From assembly GCA_030272585.1 (NCBI GenBank), contig BSYQ01000001.1, positions 3,472,001 through 3,536,000 of the forward strand: DNA of 64,000 bases, in the 5' to 3' direction. Under the pieces are notes generated by a model. That model had not been told where the DNA came from. It ran no database searches and worked only from the letters and a program-made list of their open reading frames with translations. The stretch's first letter is position 1. Every line of letters begins with the position of its first letter. Source of the stretch: Bryopsis sp. KO-2023 (taxonomy: Eukaryota; Chlorophyta; Ulvophyceae; Bryopsidales; Bryopsidaceae). This document shows positions 21,001 to 33,684 of the stretch, one piece after another. The position numbers were made by a program, and so were the translations under genes.

Positions 21001-24000
21001 ACACCCATCACCAATGTTTGAATCGTCTCGCTGCCATAATCCTGAATCCGTGAAAAAGTGACAGTCAATCTCTCCATGGAGCTGCGCCTTTGGGAAAAAG
21101 CAGGTTTTGTCTGCCAGTCACTGAAAGCTGTATGATACATGTGGGGGAAAACATTTCCAGCAAATCCTGGCCAAAAGGTAAGGTTATTCACACCAGATCG
21201 TTGATATGTACGTAAAACAACAGTTGATGTGCCAAGCATACCGATTGAACATTAGATTTTGCAACGGGTTTCTTCAACACGGACGTTGCTGTGTATGTGC
21301 CGAAAAGGACCTCCGAAATCACAACCACAGCCGATCCTGCATCCAAAGGATGCATGCTCTCCTGCATGTTGCGCCTGAGAACCTCCTCAAGGGCATCAAT
21401 GACGTAATGCAGACCTCAAAAAACCAGCACCAAAATCATCCGGTTCAGTGACTCGCCTCAACTACGGAAATGATGACAGCCCCTAATTCTTGCTTTTCCT
21501 ATTTGTTCTATGTGTTCTATGTCGAAGTGCTTGAAGAAAAGGAGCTCAAAAAGCCACTGCAAGTACCTCTGGATTCCTCATCTTGACAATAGGCCATCCA
21601 GCCTAACACCCTGGCCACCCTGGCCAGCTCTCTGTACAGACTTTCGTTCATCAAAAACAATCCAACAGGCATCCTTGGAAGCTCAACAGCAGAACTCATG
21701 GCAGAATCTGTGGCGACCCCGGCATCCTTTTTTGGTGTTGATGCTCCTTGAACTACTGTGGACGATGCATCCCCGTTCGCAATTGATCGATTGGGGGTTT
21801 TCAAGTGTGGACCAGGTTCTGCTGAGCTTTTCAACAATAAGGGAGCTGCTGTCGGGTCGAACGCAAAGCATCGAGTGATGGAGGTGCAGAATGCTGAGAG
21901 TCTGACAGGAGAGCCGATCAACAACTGGTGAACTCTCAGGGGCCCTGCACAGGCAAAGGAAGAAAAAGAGGTGATGATTCGAACAGGGGACCAGCACACA
22001 GGCTCAAGTTCTGTTGAACCCAATAAAAACGTGTTTACAGACAGGGACCCCACCTGCAATCTCCAGAGCTGATGCCAGCTGCCTGGCAGCTGCCACTCCC
22101 TCCTGGCTGCTGTTCTCTATTGCCTTACGTAGATTTCCACTCCTCTGCTTTATGATGAGTTCAACGATTTTGGCCAGCGGATGATCCTCTTGCCCATTTC
22201 CCTTGCTTGAGGAGCTCATTTGCCTGCTCAAAGAATCTAGGAACTTGCAGCATGGAGAGCTGACCTGGAACGACAAAACCAAAACTCACCAGGTTACTTG
22301 CGGAACTTCAGAGCCACCTACATCCTGCTGTCAACTTAAGCTTCAAAAATTGTGCTTGAAAGGGAAAAAAAGCCCCAAAAATAGACCCAAGGATGATGCG
22401 TGTGGGAGGAGGCTTTAAGCACCCCAAATTTTGATTATTGATTATTTTAGCGATGCGTTTTTAACTTCTTTTTTCTGCGCACCTTTTCCCATTCATCATA
22501 TACAAGCGTAAGTACGATACGAAGCAATGTGTCATTGGATGCCTCCAGTGCCACTGAGCAGTTAGACAGCAGAGCCACCACTCCTGCAATCAAGCACACC
22601 AAAAAAAAAGACGATAACTTCCCGGTTTAAACAGGGATCCATGCTAGGAAAAAGAAACAAAAGCAGAAAGAACAGAGCTCATCTGTTTTTTTTCGTGGGC
22701 TAGAATTACCTTCCCCCAATTTTCTTCTGACAGAAACTGCAGGGTGGTGTTGGAGACTGGGCAAGCACTTGCCGAAGCTCTCTTCCAGTTTCGTTGCTGT
22801 GTAAGCACACCACTCCCAACTTCCTGGCAACACAACCTACAAGCATCGTTACTTTGCCAATGCACAAACCAATCCAGCACTGCAAGATCAAGCAGCCGTC
22901 TATCGTTTCTTTTGGGGGTTTATTGCCTCATTTTCAGCTTCTAGGCAACGTCAAACTTGCTGGAATTTGTGCAATCCTTTGGGGGGGGAAGAAGGAGGGG
23001 GGGTGGGGTGGGGGCATTACCATCTGGACCCGGTGTGGAGGTCGAAGGTTGAGGTGCATTTCTTGATTCATCCACCGCTCCCTTTTGGGCTCCATTGTAT
23101 TCCCCATCTGTTTTCATGCTGCTGATTAACGCATCCAGAGTGTCCACTGGGTTCCTTGCAACATTGAGCGGTGATCAGTCAGACCTGGGAAAGAAGGCGG
23201 CCAGGATGCACGGATTCCAAGAGAAGTAAACTTCGTGGGTGGTTTCGAAATTGCAGGAAATGGCTTACTGTTCTGATACAGGCTTCACTTTGTCGACAAT
23301 CTGGTTGTTGAGGGTTGTTTCAACGACGGCGACCATAGCACCTAGCGCCTCTACCACCACGGAGCTCGCAGGCAACGATGGTCCACTCATGTTGATTCCA
23401 TTCCCTAATGAGGGGAGAACGAGGCCAGTGGGTTAATGTAAGCGTTAAAGACAACGGGGCCAGATATTTGACAGCCCATACACCCACACACAGACCTGCT
23501 GTGAACAGAGTCCTTGAAAACTCTGCAATGCATCCCGGTAGAACTGGCATCCACAACTTCGGCAATGGAAAATGTTCGGCAAGAAGCTTGATGGACTTGT
23601 AAGCATTGGCAGCGATATGGCGATTGCCTGAAATCACAGCATACTCGCTTATATTCCATGGAGGCACATTGAAAGATCGAAAAATATGGGATGAATAATG
23701 TCAGCATTGAGTGTCAATTTGTCCGGGAGATTACCTCGGGGGCCTTCTTCACCAGCATATGTGACACAGCGATACACTATGAATCGGATGGCATCCATCG
23801 GATTGGCTCCATCAGGCTCGTGTTGTATGTCACTGACGGAGCCCGGCCAATTCTCAAGCAATGCGCACAGACATTTCAAAGAGAGCTCCCTCAACTACCA
23901 CAAAAGCAGAATCGAAGATGCATTAGTTCCTCTTTTCTGGGAGATTTTCAAGTTCTTGCTTGGCATGTTTGTTTTCGCTTCTGGAGCTGAGTAATTGGCA

Positions 24001-24874
24001 AAAGTTTCTGGGTTTTCTTTTGTCGGTCGATCGTGTCTGTGATTTATTCTTCGCAAGAGGTTTTCAGCAACTTATTCTAGCTCCTGTGAGGAACTAAAAA
24101 ATGATGATGTCATCATGGTAACGTGATGTCATGATGCATACAAGTGTGATCGATTTTATCAAAGAAAGGCATCGTGGTAAAAAGAAAAGAGTTTTGGAGC
24201 TGCACACCTCTTCTGATGAATTTTCTTTCTTCAAAGTAAGCAGGTCAGCGAATGGGTAAAGCACATCGATGCTGAAATCCCCTTGGATTCCTTGCTCGAA
24301 AATGGCAGTCATGCACTCTGCACGAAACCATACAATTTTCTTTTTTCACATGTCATGCAAACAGTACAAAATTCTAGACACCTTGTTTTCACCCATATAT
24401 GATGACTGAAGCAAATGAAAGTGTGAAAGAGAGTGACATCCTTGGAGTGCAGATCATCTGCCAAAAAAAAAAAAAAAAAGGAAGTGGATGTGCAACTGCA
24501 TGTCATTCGTTTCCTCCGTCTTCTTGATTTTTCTGGGTCGCGTGACAAAGCGCTTCTTTTGTTTTGTTTTTAACAGCAGCGACTCAAGTGTCTATCCATC
24601 CACACTCACTTACAGCCACTTCCACCACTCTGTCGTTGCTGGCGGCGGGGACTTGCACTTGAGCGGCAGGATTTTTCTTCAGAAACGTCGACGACCGAAC
24701 TATCAACGTCAGCGGCAGCGACAAGCTGCTGTAGGCCGCTCTGAGGATGCCACTGCCTGCAGCCTTTATCTCTTGGTGTAAGGTCTCCAAACAGGTTCGC
24801 AAGCGCCCGCCATCGTCCTTGTTCCTTATCACGTCCGACACCGCGACGTACAGATTCCCACCGAAGCTATCCAT
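18009..24874 (-). CDS. TTI1-like HEAT-repeat protein (TELO2-interacting protein 1)
   Basis: Large minus-strand gene of about 15 exons. The N-terminal exon (24874 to about 24613) has LETLHQEIKAAGSGILRAAY. Later exons lie near 24300-24210, 23900-23735, 23630-23440, 23400-23273, 23155-23018, 22850-22710, 22590-22490, 22270-22043, 21950-21550, 21070-20930, 20790-20600, 20470-20265, 19990-19700, 19300-19080 and 18800-18009. HEAT-like helix pairs run throughout, such as ANAYKSIKLLAEHFPLPKLW and PCPLVQAAAETAVDSV. The C-terminal block SRFLASRFKKDIWPIFERIV followed by REAASKAIVSLAKMDPDVVW is typical of plant TTI1. TTI1 works with TELO2 and TTI2 as a co-chaperone that stabilises PI3K-like kinases (TOR, ATM, ATR). 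Exon ends are approximate, and an intron may remain inside the final open stretch near 18230-18160. Alternative: another HEAT protein, judged less likely. Confidence 0.75.
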
Positions 24875-24944
24875 GGCCGTCGAAAGTCGTCCTTCAACTT
24901 ATTCTTGAGACAATGTCCGCCAGAATCAGGTGTTAATCCGACGC

Positions 24945-25334
24945 CTACACTTTCACGGAACAAAGGGTGATGCCCAGAACGACGAGGCAGAGCCCCGGAA
25001 TCAAGTATTTCACTCTGTAGCTGTTTCCTAGAGCGACGTCCACCAGAGCGTTGAATGTCAACGACGACGCGTTTGCGACTGGCACGAGGACGGTGAGATC
25101 CAGAGACGCCAATAAACTCGCGAAAAGCACTGAGCCGCAGAGGTTCACCGCTTGGGGCACGAAGAATGCTGGCGTCGTCGCCAACACCACGATGTCGTTC
25201 AACCGACCTCGGCGATTCGAGTTCAGCTTTTTCCTTTCGGCGATCTGGCTGCCACTTCTAACGAGAGGGTTGGTGCAGCCCCACAGAGCTCCAACAAGCA
25301 ACGCCCAAAGCACACTGTTCGCGAAAACCACCAT
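24945..25334 (-). CDS. TMEM234-like small multi-pass membrane protein
   Basis: One exon of 129 residues from the ATG at 25334. It has four hydrophobic segments. The first carries the family signature LLVGALWGCTNPLVRSGS. The last two contain LFASLLASLDLTVLVPVANA and PGLCLVVLGITLCSV. The length and the WG.TNP motif match the TMEM234 family, half-size relatives of the EamA/DMT transporters whose biochemical role is not settled. The stop lies only 70 bp upstream of the TTI1 start on the same strand. In-frame codons extend upstream of 25334 to 25409, but the chosen start fits the family's short N-terminus. Confidence 0.8.
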   Translation of the reverse strand: MVVFANSVLWALLVGALWGCTNPLVRSGSQIAERKKLNSNRRGRLNDIVVLATTPAFFVPQAVNLCGSVLFASLLASLDLTVLVPVANASSLTFNALVDVALGNSYRVKYLIPGLCLVVLGITLCSVKV

Positions 25335-25917
25335 CAGCGAGTTAGCGCAGACTCGAAATGCTGCACTTCTCGACAGAAATCGATTCTGTTCAAATATAAT
25401 GATGGGCATTTACTTTAAATTTGGCAGTCGATCTGTCTGCAAGGAAAAAGAGACTGAACCCAAGGAAATTCGTCTTGTGCATGTCACGTTTGGAAGGAAG
25501 GTGCTGCATCTCTGTTGTAAATCTTCACAACATGTGTCCGACTGCTGATTTGGGTTTTTGATGGAGGGCTTTTTTTTTTTTTTTTATGGGACTTTGTTAA
25601 GCAGATGCATTACATGAACTGGAGCAGCAAAATTTCCAAACTTTTAAATTTTTGCCTGGACACAGGGGTGGACTTTTTTTCTACCTGCACTCTGCAATAT
25701 CAATTAAATTATATTGCAAACAATCACAGCAAAATCGTAGTCGCACGCTTCCCCTCAAACAAAGGGCACTCTGCATTCTTCATCATTAACAACTTTTGAT
25801 AGGTCGATCAACTGAAACTCAAAAAAAAACACATCAGTGCCACAGAAACAAGAAAAAAGAAAAGGCTCTCCCTCTGTGCTGGGGAGAAGGACCATTGGTG
25901 CACGAACAAAAAGCCCC
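25335..25917. other. Intergenic region with poly-T tract
   Basis: 5' flank of the TMEM234-like gene and 3' flank of the protease gene. A T run lies near 25570-25586. No gene seen. Confidence 0.4.
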
Positions 25918-28900
25918 TCACGATTTACAGATAAATCTCCATGAGAAATTAGTGAAGTCCTTGCCCATGTCAGTCTGAACAACAAGCCCAAGTTAGCCAA
26001 AACTGAAAGTCAAATAATATGTTTCTGCATTTCTTCTTAGACAAAAATTGATGCCTAACTAGTCAAGTACCAACGAGACCCCACGAAAGAGACAGGAAAA
26101 AGAGAATCTGGCAGAATATCATGTTGGTGGCGGTGAAGGTGTAATCAAGGCAATTGGCAAAGGTTAAATTATTATTTTCATACCAAATTCAAAACAGAAT
26201 TTATTCACGATTTCGAAAAAACACAAATTGGCAAAGAAGAAGAAGAAGTATACCTTAGTGAAGCCTCTGTCGTCTCCATCAAATTTGAAGGAACGGGGGC
26301 CTTGCCAAATCCGTCTTCCAGTTGTACTTATTCCATGGATGAACAAGACTTGATCCTCAACGTTCTTGGCGGCAGACACCGTCTCCCCAGGCTTCACAAA
26401 AAACCAACCCCGGACCGCCCACTTACCCGCCTGCAAAACACACAAAAGGGTTCAGCTCAGAACACCAAATCGTACCTCCACAATTTTCACTGTTCTCACC
26501 TGAACAGGACCTTTTAGGGACAAAATAAAATGAGCTGTTCTAACTTTTGTGAAATTATTGTGGCAAGCAGAAAAAAAAAATCCTCTTTGTTTATGAAGAG
26601 CATTTCACTCTTTCTCAGAGTATCGTCTAGGATTGGAATCATCAGGTTTATCGAATACTGGCTTCCACCATATGCCCACAATATATATTTATATATATAT
26701 ATATATCAAAATGAAATCCCAAGGTATGTCCACCTCTTTTGTCCGGATCAGTGCACGAATTCCAACGTTGCACTCATTCCTGAGCTGGACACAGTATCTG
26801 TCAAAGCCACATCCCTTTCTGGTGGCAGCATTGCAGTTGAAGTGCCATGTGAAGGAAGAGTACTTTGGGTTGATCGTTGCCTGCAAAAAAGAGTCAGGGT
26901 TTTAGACACAGATTTGGACCATATTCCATTGTCCGATTCCAAACCGACAAAATAAGAAAAAGGGAAGGAAAAAGTAAAAAAAAATTGCTTTAAATAACTG
27001 TTAAATTAGGACTGTTTCGATGTGTAATGAAAGACCCACCTTAGTGGAGTTGAAGTCTTTGCCATCAAATTCAAAGGGGTTGTCTTTCCCCCAGTGATAC
27101 CTCCCTTCCTCGGACTCCGCGTAAAAATAGGCAGGACCTGCCATTGCATCCGCGACAACAGGCATTGTCTGTCCAGGCTTCAGAACCCACCATCCCCCGG
27201 TTTTCCATCCTTTTGCCTTTTCATTCGCAAGAAAAAATAACAAAAAAAACCTCGTGTTCAGCCAGAAGTCCGAATTTTTCTGGTTTATTTTTTCACCCTC
27301 TGAATGATTGCGAATGACAAGGGAACAACAGAAACAATGCTGAACTGCTCCTACCATCTTGTAGCGAACGAGTGCAAGCAATGTCTTATCCGAACAACGA
27401 TTGCTGAGCTTGATGCAAATTCCAGCTTTGGTACATTCCACTGGCTTGAGAATCTTGGGTTCCTCGATTGGTGCTGGCAATGGGATCTTCTCCGTGGGGT
27501 CTTCTGGCAATGGCTGGATTTCACAGTCTGGATTTTCGTACACCACTCTTTCCTTGGCTCCATCTGTTTCAATCCAGGAAATATATCGCGCAACGTCCGT
27601 GAATGCCCCTGGAGATTGAAGACCCTTGTTTTTGCTGCATTTCAATCCGAACGATGTGAGGCCGACCAAGACATCGTTCTCGCCACAGCCAGTTCCTGGG
27701 TTCACGAGTGGACCTCCAGAATCGCCTGCCAAAAAAAAATGAAATTTAATAAAGCCACAATGTTTCAAAAGAGGTGAAACCTAATGAAGCCTTCATGTTT
27801 CAAAAAACATACACATTGTATGTCTGACTGCAAGAATTTATGCCAGATACATTGAGAAATGCCGTACCGCTGCAGACATCTGCACCAGGCATCTCTGCAC
27901 ACACGATTCTGTCAAACACAGTCCCCTCGAAGTTTTTCGCTGCCTTGCACTTCTTTGATGGTATCAAGTCCATATCGAGTTCTTGCAAAACCTCCGGAAG
28001 CTCCCCATTCTCATCGAGACCCCACCCCAACGCTCTGGAATTCTTCTCCGGTTTCTCATCCTCATTCCTCAACTTAATCGATTTTTTTTCGCATGTTTTG
28101 TCCAGCTCCAAGATCGCGATGTCGAACCCCATATCCACATGGCCTTTTTTCCAACTTTTATGGATGAAAGTTCGGCAGGCAGTCCTTTGCTTTGCATCAA
28201 GGATAGAACAAACAGCTTATTCCATCTCAAACCTCCACCACATTGTCTTTTCTACTTTTCCTCGATTCCAATGATCGGAGGTATACCATGCATGATTCTT
28301 AAACAAATTTCACTTTCATCATGAGTTGGAAATATCTTGTGTGTAAAAAATCCTAAACCTGGTTTTGAACATTGCTCACCACCATATCGGGGTCATCTTC
28401 CAAGTACAGACCCCCAATCGCTAGGGAAGGATAGCTATCTCCTCCAGGATTGGACTCCGGATCCACACAGTGTGCTGCTGTCAGCACCCTATCTGGGGCA
28501 ATCAGCACCCCTCCACAAAAGTGTCTACCCGTGAGCGTATTTTTCAGGCTCACCATGTAAGGATACCTCCCAGGCTCCGCGAGTAATCCAAACTACATGC
28601 AAAGAACCACTCATCAACATGCCGCCATGCACTGCAAGGAAATCGACAGGCACCATGTCTTGTTTCTTTGATCTCACCGCGATTCGCCCCGTGAATTCGG
28701 TTTTTGTTGGACATGAGGTCTGGAGAAGCGACCTGGCGGCGATTCCTGCAGGATTGACGATAGGTTACGCAACGCTACGAACACACAAGCGAGCCCGTTT
28801 TGCAACGGGTTGCATGGAATCGTGGATGCACTCCCCACTCATGCGAGCTACTGTGCACAAGATCCCGCCCCCCCCTCCCCGTCCCGTTCAATCCCCACTG

Positions 28901-28977
28901 GCGGCGGTTTGATTTTACAAACCTTCAGCGAATATTGGCAAAAGGCACCAAACAATAAGCAATCTATTGTGGCCCAT
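25918..28977 (-). CDS. Secreted trypsin-like protease with two C-terminal DUF1036-like modules
   Basis: Exon 1 (ATG at 28977) encodes a signal peptide, [19 protein letters not shown]. It joins in phase an exon near 28753-28677 that ends FTGRIA. Next comes [16 protein letters not shown], which replaces the usual IVGG start of the mature chain. The S1 triad is complete: His in VLTAAHC, Asp in GFDIAILEL, Ser in GDSGGPL. The catalytic domain ends near SWIETD and a Pro-rich linker follows. Two related modules come next, each with the order CxKLxNRCxxx, GWW(or F)xxKPGxT, FxFDGxD and a final exon ending WHFNC or WRFIC. They resemble DUF1036, a short Cys-containing domain of unknown role. The last exon ends at the stop at 25918-25920. 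The protein is secreted. The modules may bind a wall or surface ligand; this is inference. Confidence 0.82.
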
Positions 28978-29951
28978 TGCAAGTGACAATCAGTCCCTCA
29001 GAACAAAGCAAAGTAGAGTGAATAGAAAGTGTTGAAACAATATTTTTTTCTTTTTGTTCTTTTTTGTGGCTTGGGTGGTGCAAAGGATCGTTTAAGAAAG
29101 CATTGGAGGAGAAAGGGTCGTCACAACAAGAGGTGACCGCACTGTCAAGATTGCGATTGTCAAAGTGAGCGATGTGTGGAATGATATGAACTTCGTCGCT
29201 TGGGTTAGGGTTGCGGAATCTTTGGACCTTCTGGTTTGCTTGGGAAATTCTCCTCCACAATGTAATTTATGTTTGTTTGTTTGTTTGCTTGGGAAATAGA
29301 ATCATTGGTTAATTGATTGATTGGGTTTTTTTTTTGGATTGTTTGGATACGGAATTCGACCCAAACACATCGAAGTCGGTTTTCGCTTCAGTTGGTTGCT
29401 GTAGTGCTTTCTTTTGACGGCCTCTTTTCGGTGAGAACCTCGCGGAGACACCTGTCCAAGGGAAAGATGGTTGGAGGTGATCGATCGGTTGGATGGACGG
29501 TTCTGATGTTGTGCGTTTGGGTGGCCGAGGTTCGCAGGATTGATTCACGCCCCCAGGCAAGGAAGACACGCAGGGTGTGGATGATTTGTGCTCGCAGCGA
29601 GAGTGAAGCGGTGTAGAACTCGGCATGCGTTTTACCCAATATCCGTGAACCTCGTCATCCGTTTTTTTTTATCTCGGAAAGCGTCCAATCCAGTCCAACT
29701 TGAAGCAAGGTTTTTCATAGGCCCTCTCATCTGTTTTTGGAGAAAGTGGAAACGGCTGGGTCGAAACTGGCTCGCTGGTTCGAAAGGGGATTCTGTCTCG
29801 CGCGATAGGGTCGACGAAAAGAAATCGATACGCGCATCAAAAGGAAGGAAAACTGGAAGAGAAGTGTGTAGAGTGCAAGAGCCGAAATCTGCGTCTCGGA
29901 AAGTTGTCAGACGTGGTGGGGCTTTCCAACTGAGCTTGCTGGTGCTCGGCG
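28978..29951. promoter_or_regulatory. Divergent promoter region and 5' UTRs (protease / KH protein)
   Basis: 974 bp between opposed start codons. T-rich near 29040-29060 and 29325-29335, with TTTG repeats near 29270-29290. Open frames on both strands between 29300 and 29950 have no family resemblance. Probably includes a long GC-richer 5' leader for the KH gene. Confidence 0.4.
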
Positions 29952-31235
29952 ATGGACGACGAGGGGTTAGAGGTGGTGTGTGGGGAGGAGGGGTCGATGG
30001 AAGACGTGGTCGATGGATTTGATGCCTCGCCAGCAAAGCTCGGTGATATGCCCTCTCCCGCAGGTGCTGGAGGTGGTTGCCAAAACGTGAAAATCGCTTT
30101 GAAGTTTCTCCTGAGCAACGTGGCAGCGGGCATCGTGATCGGGAAAGCGGGAACAAACATAACGGAGCTCCAGGAGATTTCTGGAGCGAGGATCCAACTG
30201 TCAAGAAATAACGTTTTTTATCCGGGGACCGTTGAACGGGTCCTGTTGCTGACTGGAACAGTCAAGAGTGTGTTGGTCGCTTTGTACTTAATCTTAGGGA
30301 AGTTGACTGGGCGGGGAAAATGGACGAACGGAGTTGGGGCTGGGGGTCAGCCGCAGGTTTCCCCACCCGACGCGAGTCCTGGAAAAGTCTGGTCGCAGGG
30401 GGGTGAGGGAGGGGGGGTCGAGGACGACTCAGCAAACGGAAATCGGGAGAGCGACGCCGAGACGACGCAGGTGAAGATTGTTATGCCGGCCGCCGTGTGT
30501 GGTGCGATTATCGGGAAAGGTGGCGAAACGATACGGCACTTCGCCGAGGATTCCGGTGCCAGCATATCGGTATCGCCCCAGGAGCGAATTGGAAGAATGG
30601 ACCGAATGGGTGGGTTGGTGAACGATAGAATCGTCACCGTCACAGGAGCCGTATCGCAGATTCTTCGAGCGGTGGCATTGGTCGTTACAGTCGTCGCCGA
30701 GGACCCGAACTACGTCAAGAACGTGGGACTTTCCGTAAACTATGCGCCACGGCCCGGGAGCAGTGGAGGGTTCACCCCCCCGACTTCAATTGGAGGTTTT
30801 TCACCGGGTCCGGGCCCAGGGCCAGGCCCGGGTCCAGGTCCAGGGTTTGCCCCACCCAACTTTCAACAAAACAAAGAACCTCTTCGTCCACCTCCCCAGC
30901 CACATCCTGCACCCCCGGTGGGCCCTAATTTTTCGACTGGTTTCCTCGTGCGGGGAACCTCGGCTTTGCCAGGGGGCAGAGTGGAGGTGAAACTGGCTGT
31001 ACCAGACGAGCACGTCGGCGCAATAATCGGGAAGGGAGGTGAAATCCTTGCCCAGCTGCAAGGGTTGGTGGGGGTCAAAGTGATGATTTCTGGGAGGGGT
31101 GAATTTGAACCCGGCACTCGAAACAGGACGGTGGCCATCTCGGGGCCCCATGACGCCGTTCAAATCGCACAATTGCTGGTCACTCAAAAAGTCAACGACA
31201 GGATCACACAGTTGCACAGGCAAGGGGCCTTGTAG
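29952..31235 (+). CDS. Triple KH-domain RNA-binding protein, BTR1/NOVA-like
   Basis: Intronless, 427 residues. Three KH domains: residues about 46-118 (LSNVAAGIVIGKAGTNITEL), about 174-240 (MPAAVCGAIIGKGGETIRHF) and about 346-415 (VPDEHVGAIIGKGGEILAQL). Each keeps the GxxG RNA-binding loop (GKAG, GKGG, GKGG). The first is followed by SGARIQLSRNNVFYPGT, a signature shared by plant BTR1 and animal NOVA. A Gly/Pro linker (PGPGPGPGPGPG near residue 286) separates KH2 and KH3. These proteins bind YCAY-like or U-rich RNA and act in splicing, RNA stability or RNA restriction; the target here is unknown. The start follows an acidic N-terminus of about 40 residues. Confidence 0.93.
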   Translation: MDDEGLEVVCGEEGSMEDVVDGFDASPAKLGDMPSPAGAGGGCQNVKIALKFLLSNVAAGIVIGKAGTNITELQEISGARIQLSRNNVFYPGTVERVLLLTGTVKSVLVALYLILGKLTGRGKWTNGVGAGGQPQVSPPDASPGKVWSQGGEGGGVEDDSANGNRESDAETTQVKIVMPAAVCGAIIGKGGETIRHFAEDSGASISVSPQERIGRMDRMGGLVNDRIVTVTGAVSQILRAVALVVTVVAEDPNYVKNVGLSVNYAPRPGSSGGFTPPTSIGGFSPGPGPGPGPGPGPGFAPPNFQQNKEPLRPPPQPHPAPPVGPNFSTGFLVRGTSALPGGRVEVKLAVPDEHVGAIIGKGGEILAQLQGLVGVKVMISGRGEFEPGTRNRTVAISGPHDAVQIAQLLVTQKVNDRITQLHRQGAL

Positions 31236-33684
31236 TTGATGGTACACAATACCGCGCAGATAAGGAGGAGAGAGAAAAAAAGAAAAAAAGCCCACGCAAG
31301 ATGCAAAAAAAAAAGGCAAAAAAAGAAAAGGGAAGGAAAGAAGAAAAAAAAAGGCATATATGTCTCTTGTTGGTTCTCGATTTCGACATGCAACACCACC
31401 AAATATGAAATGAACTTTTGAAAAAAAGATTTTGTTTCGATCATCTTCGTTTTTTGGTTTTTTTTGTTAACGAGGTGCACTTTGCAGGCAGGAGGTGTAA
31501 ATATGCGTTTGGAAAATCTGAATGGATATGGAAGAAAGGAAAGAAAAAAAAAAGAAAAAAAGAAAAAACGAGCAGAAGGGGGACAAAGCAAGAGGGAAAG
31601 GAAAAACGAAATTGTACCATATCGAGCTTTTTTTTTCGGGGGGGGGAGGGGGGGCGAAGGGGGAAATTGGTTTAAAAAAAAAAATGTCTGCGATATGGTG
31701 ATATTGGGTGAGTGCGATGTTGTGTCGAAAGTGAAAAAAAACAAGGAACAGAAAACCTATGCCGGATTTTGCTCTTGGATTTGTAGGTCACTTGCTGTTG
31801 GGAATAACTAATGCAGAAAAAGGGAAGAAAACAAAAAAAAAGAAAGAAGGAACAAACAGACGAGGAAAATTGGAGCGGCACGAAGTTATTGGGAAAAAGT
31901 TCGGTTTCGTGGTTTCTCCTTATGAGCTCTGTGTGTTTCTTTTCTCTATTTTTTGTTTAGTCTTTTTTCTTATGACGTGGTTGTGGGGTGTGTGTGTTGT
32001 AAGGGAAGGGGAAAGTGTTTGGGCCACCTGGGGTCCCCAACTTGGGATTTCTGGGAGGGGTTTGTGGGAAAGAGCCAGGAACTTATGGTTAACTGCGGAA
32101 AAAAAAAAGTGCTAGTGTGTGGATTTTCGATATAATCCCAATCGGGACTGGGTCAGACCCGTTCACTGTGCCAGTCAGAACAAACAGGGTGGTTTTTGTT
32201 TTTATTGTATTCGGGCAAAAAAAAAAAAAAGGGAGAGGGGGGGGGGGGGTTATATTCAGAAAATTTGGCATTTGATATGATGATGGATTTTCGATTCCAT
32301 GTAATGCTCGCTAAAGGGAATTTCACCACCCTTCGTTTGTTTTTCTTTTTTATGTAATTGTCTTTGATCTAGCTTGGAGAGGAAATGGAGAAACAGGAAA
32401 GAACCAAATGGGGTTAGCATGTGTGTGTGCTTGGGCAGGGGGGGGGGAGGGGAAGTGGCAAAAAAACCTTCTTGTTTTTCAGACCAAGATTTTTCGGTTC
32501 AAAGTATAACGTGTTTGGATTTCACTATTGAACACTGCAGGGTTGTGCCCAGTTCGTTGCTGACCTATCGTAGGGTGGCTTTTTCGGGCAGGAGGAGGGG
32601 GGGTTGGGGGAGAATTCAAATAAAACATAGCATTTGAGACAAGGTGATTCATCTGCGCGACCTCATGCATTTTGGTTGGCGAAAAAAGAAAAAAAAAAAG
32701 AAACAGAAGGGAGAAAAATCGGCTGGGAGTCCGAGAGTATGCACAAGTAGGGGGGGTTGGGGGAAGAAGGGGACAAGGTGGTAATTTGTTATCCAAAAAG
32801 GCCAAATGGCTGTTGATCCACCAGTTGCATGTTGACAGGGCGCACGCACACTGTAATCGGTAGTTACGATAAGATGCCTGGGGGGAAAAAGAAAAATGCA
32901 TAATATATACATTTTGTTTTTTTTTGCAGTACAAATCGCTGCCGTCGGAGAATTTTCTTTTCTTCTTCCGTGTAGCAGGTGTTAGGTTTTGGACATTAGT
33001 AATTCAAGGAGACGAGCCCAGATTTGAAAACAACAGATTTTCATGTTTTTGTTTTTTTTATTTACCCTTATGGATATGAGATGGTGATATGCTGTGGCCC
33101 CCCATGCTTTTTTTTATTTTTAACTGTACTGCACATGGGACGACACAGATTTGGGGAAGGGAGGGGGGGGGGGGGGGAAGAAACAGAGAAGTAAGGGGAA
33201 AAAGAAAGCATAAGTTCAGTAATGACACATTCGATTGTCAACCGACTCCTGGCATGTATTGTTTTTTGGGGTTTTTTCTTTTTGTGGGGATTCTAGGGAA
33301 AAAATCCCTGTTTTTGGCCCGATCGATTGAGTTATTGTTTTCAAGGCCAACAATTTGTGATGCTCTTCTTGCAAGGGAACTTCGGTTTGCCCAAAAAAAA
33401 TATTTAAAAGAAATGATGACTTTGATGCATTCAGTCTGTGGGGGGGTGCATTGCCCAATCACCAGAAGGAAAAAAAAAAGCAAGCGATTCTTACACAAAC
33501 GTTCAAGAACCAAGACGTCACCACCCCAAAAAAAAGTGTGCCAAAAATCCATTCTTTCGAGTTTACAATGCATTAGTAGTAAAATGTTTCGTTCATTCTT
33601 TTTTTTTTCTTTTTGGTTTTTAAAGATTGCTTTAAAAAAAAATCCCAAAATGCCAGCTGCATGGTTGCTCTTGCTCTCTCTCTT
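31236..33684. other. Long low-complexity 3' region
   Basis: About 2.4 kb between the convergent KH and CemA-like genes. Full of A runs and G runs (for example near 31637-31654, 32231-32249, 32438-32449 and 33162-33178). Open frames are Lys- or Phe-rich translations of these runs. No gene, RNA or element recognised. Confidence 0.5.

Noticed and set aside
29206-29216. GGTTAGGGTTG, telomere-like
   Set aside because: A single occurrence of the motif, not an array.
29588-30022. Plus-strand open frame overlapping the KH gene start
   Set aside because: Different frame from the KH protein and no family resemblance. Probably 5' UTR.
31184-31744. 186-codon minus-strand Phe-rich open frame
   Set aside because: Translation of A-rich and G-rich runs downstream of the KH gene. 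No real protein features.
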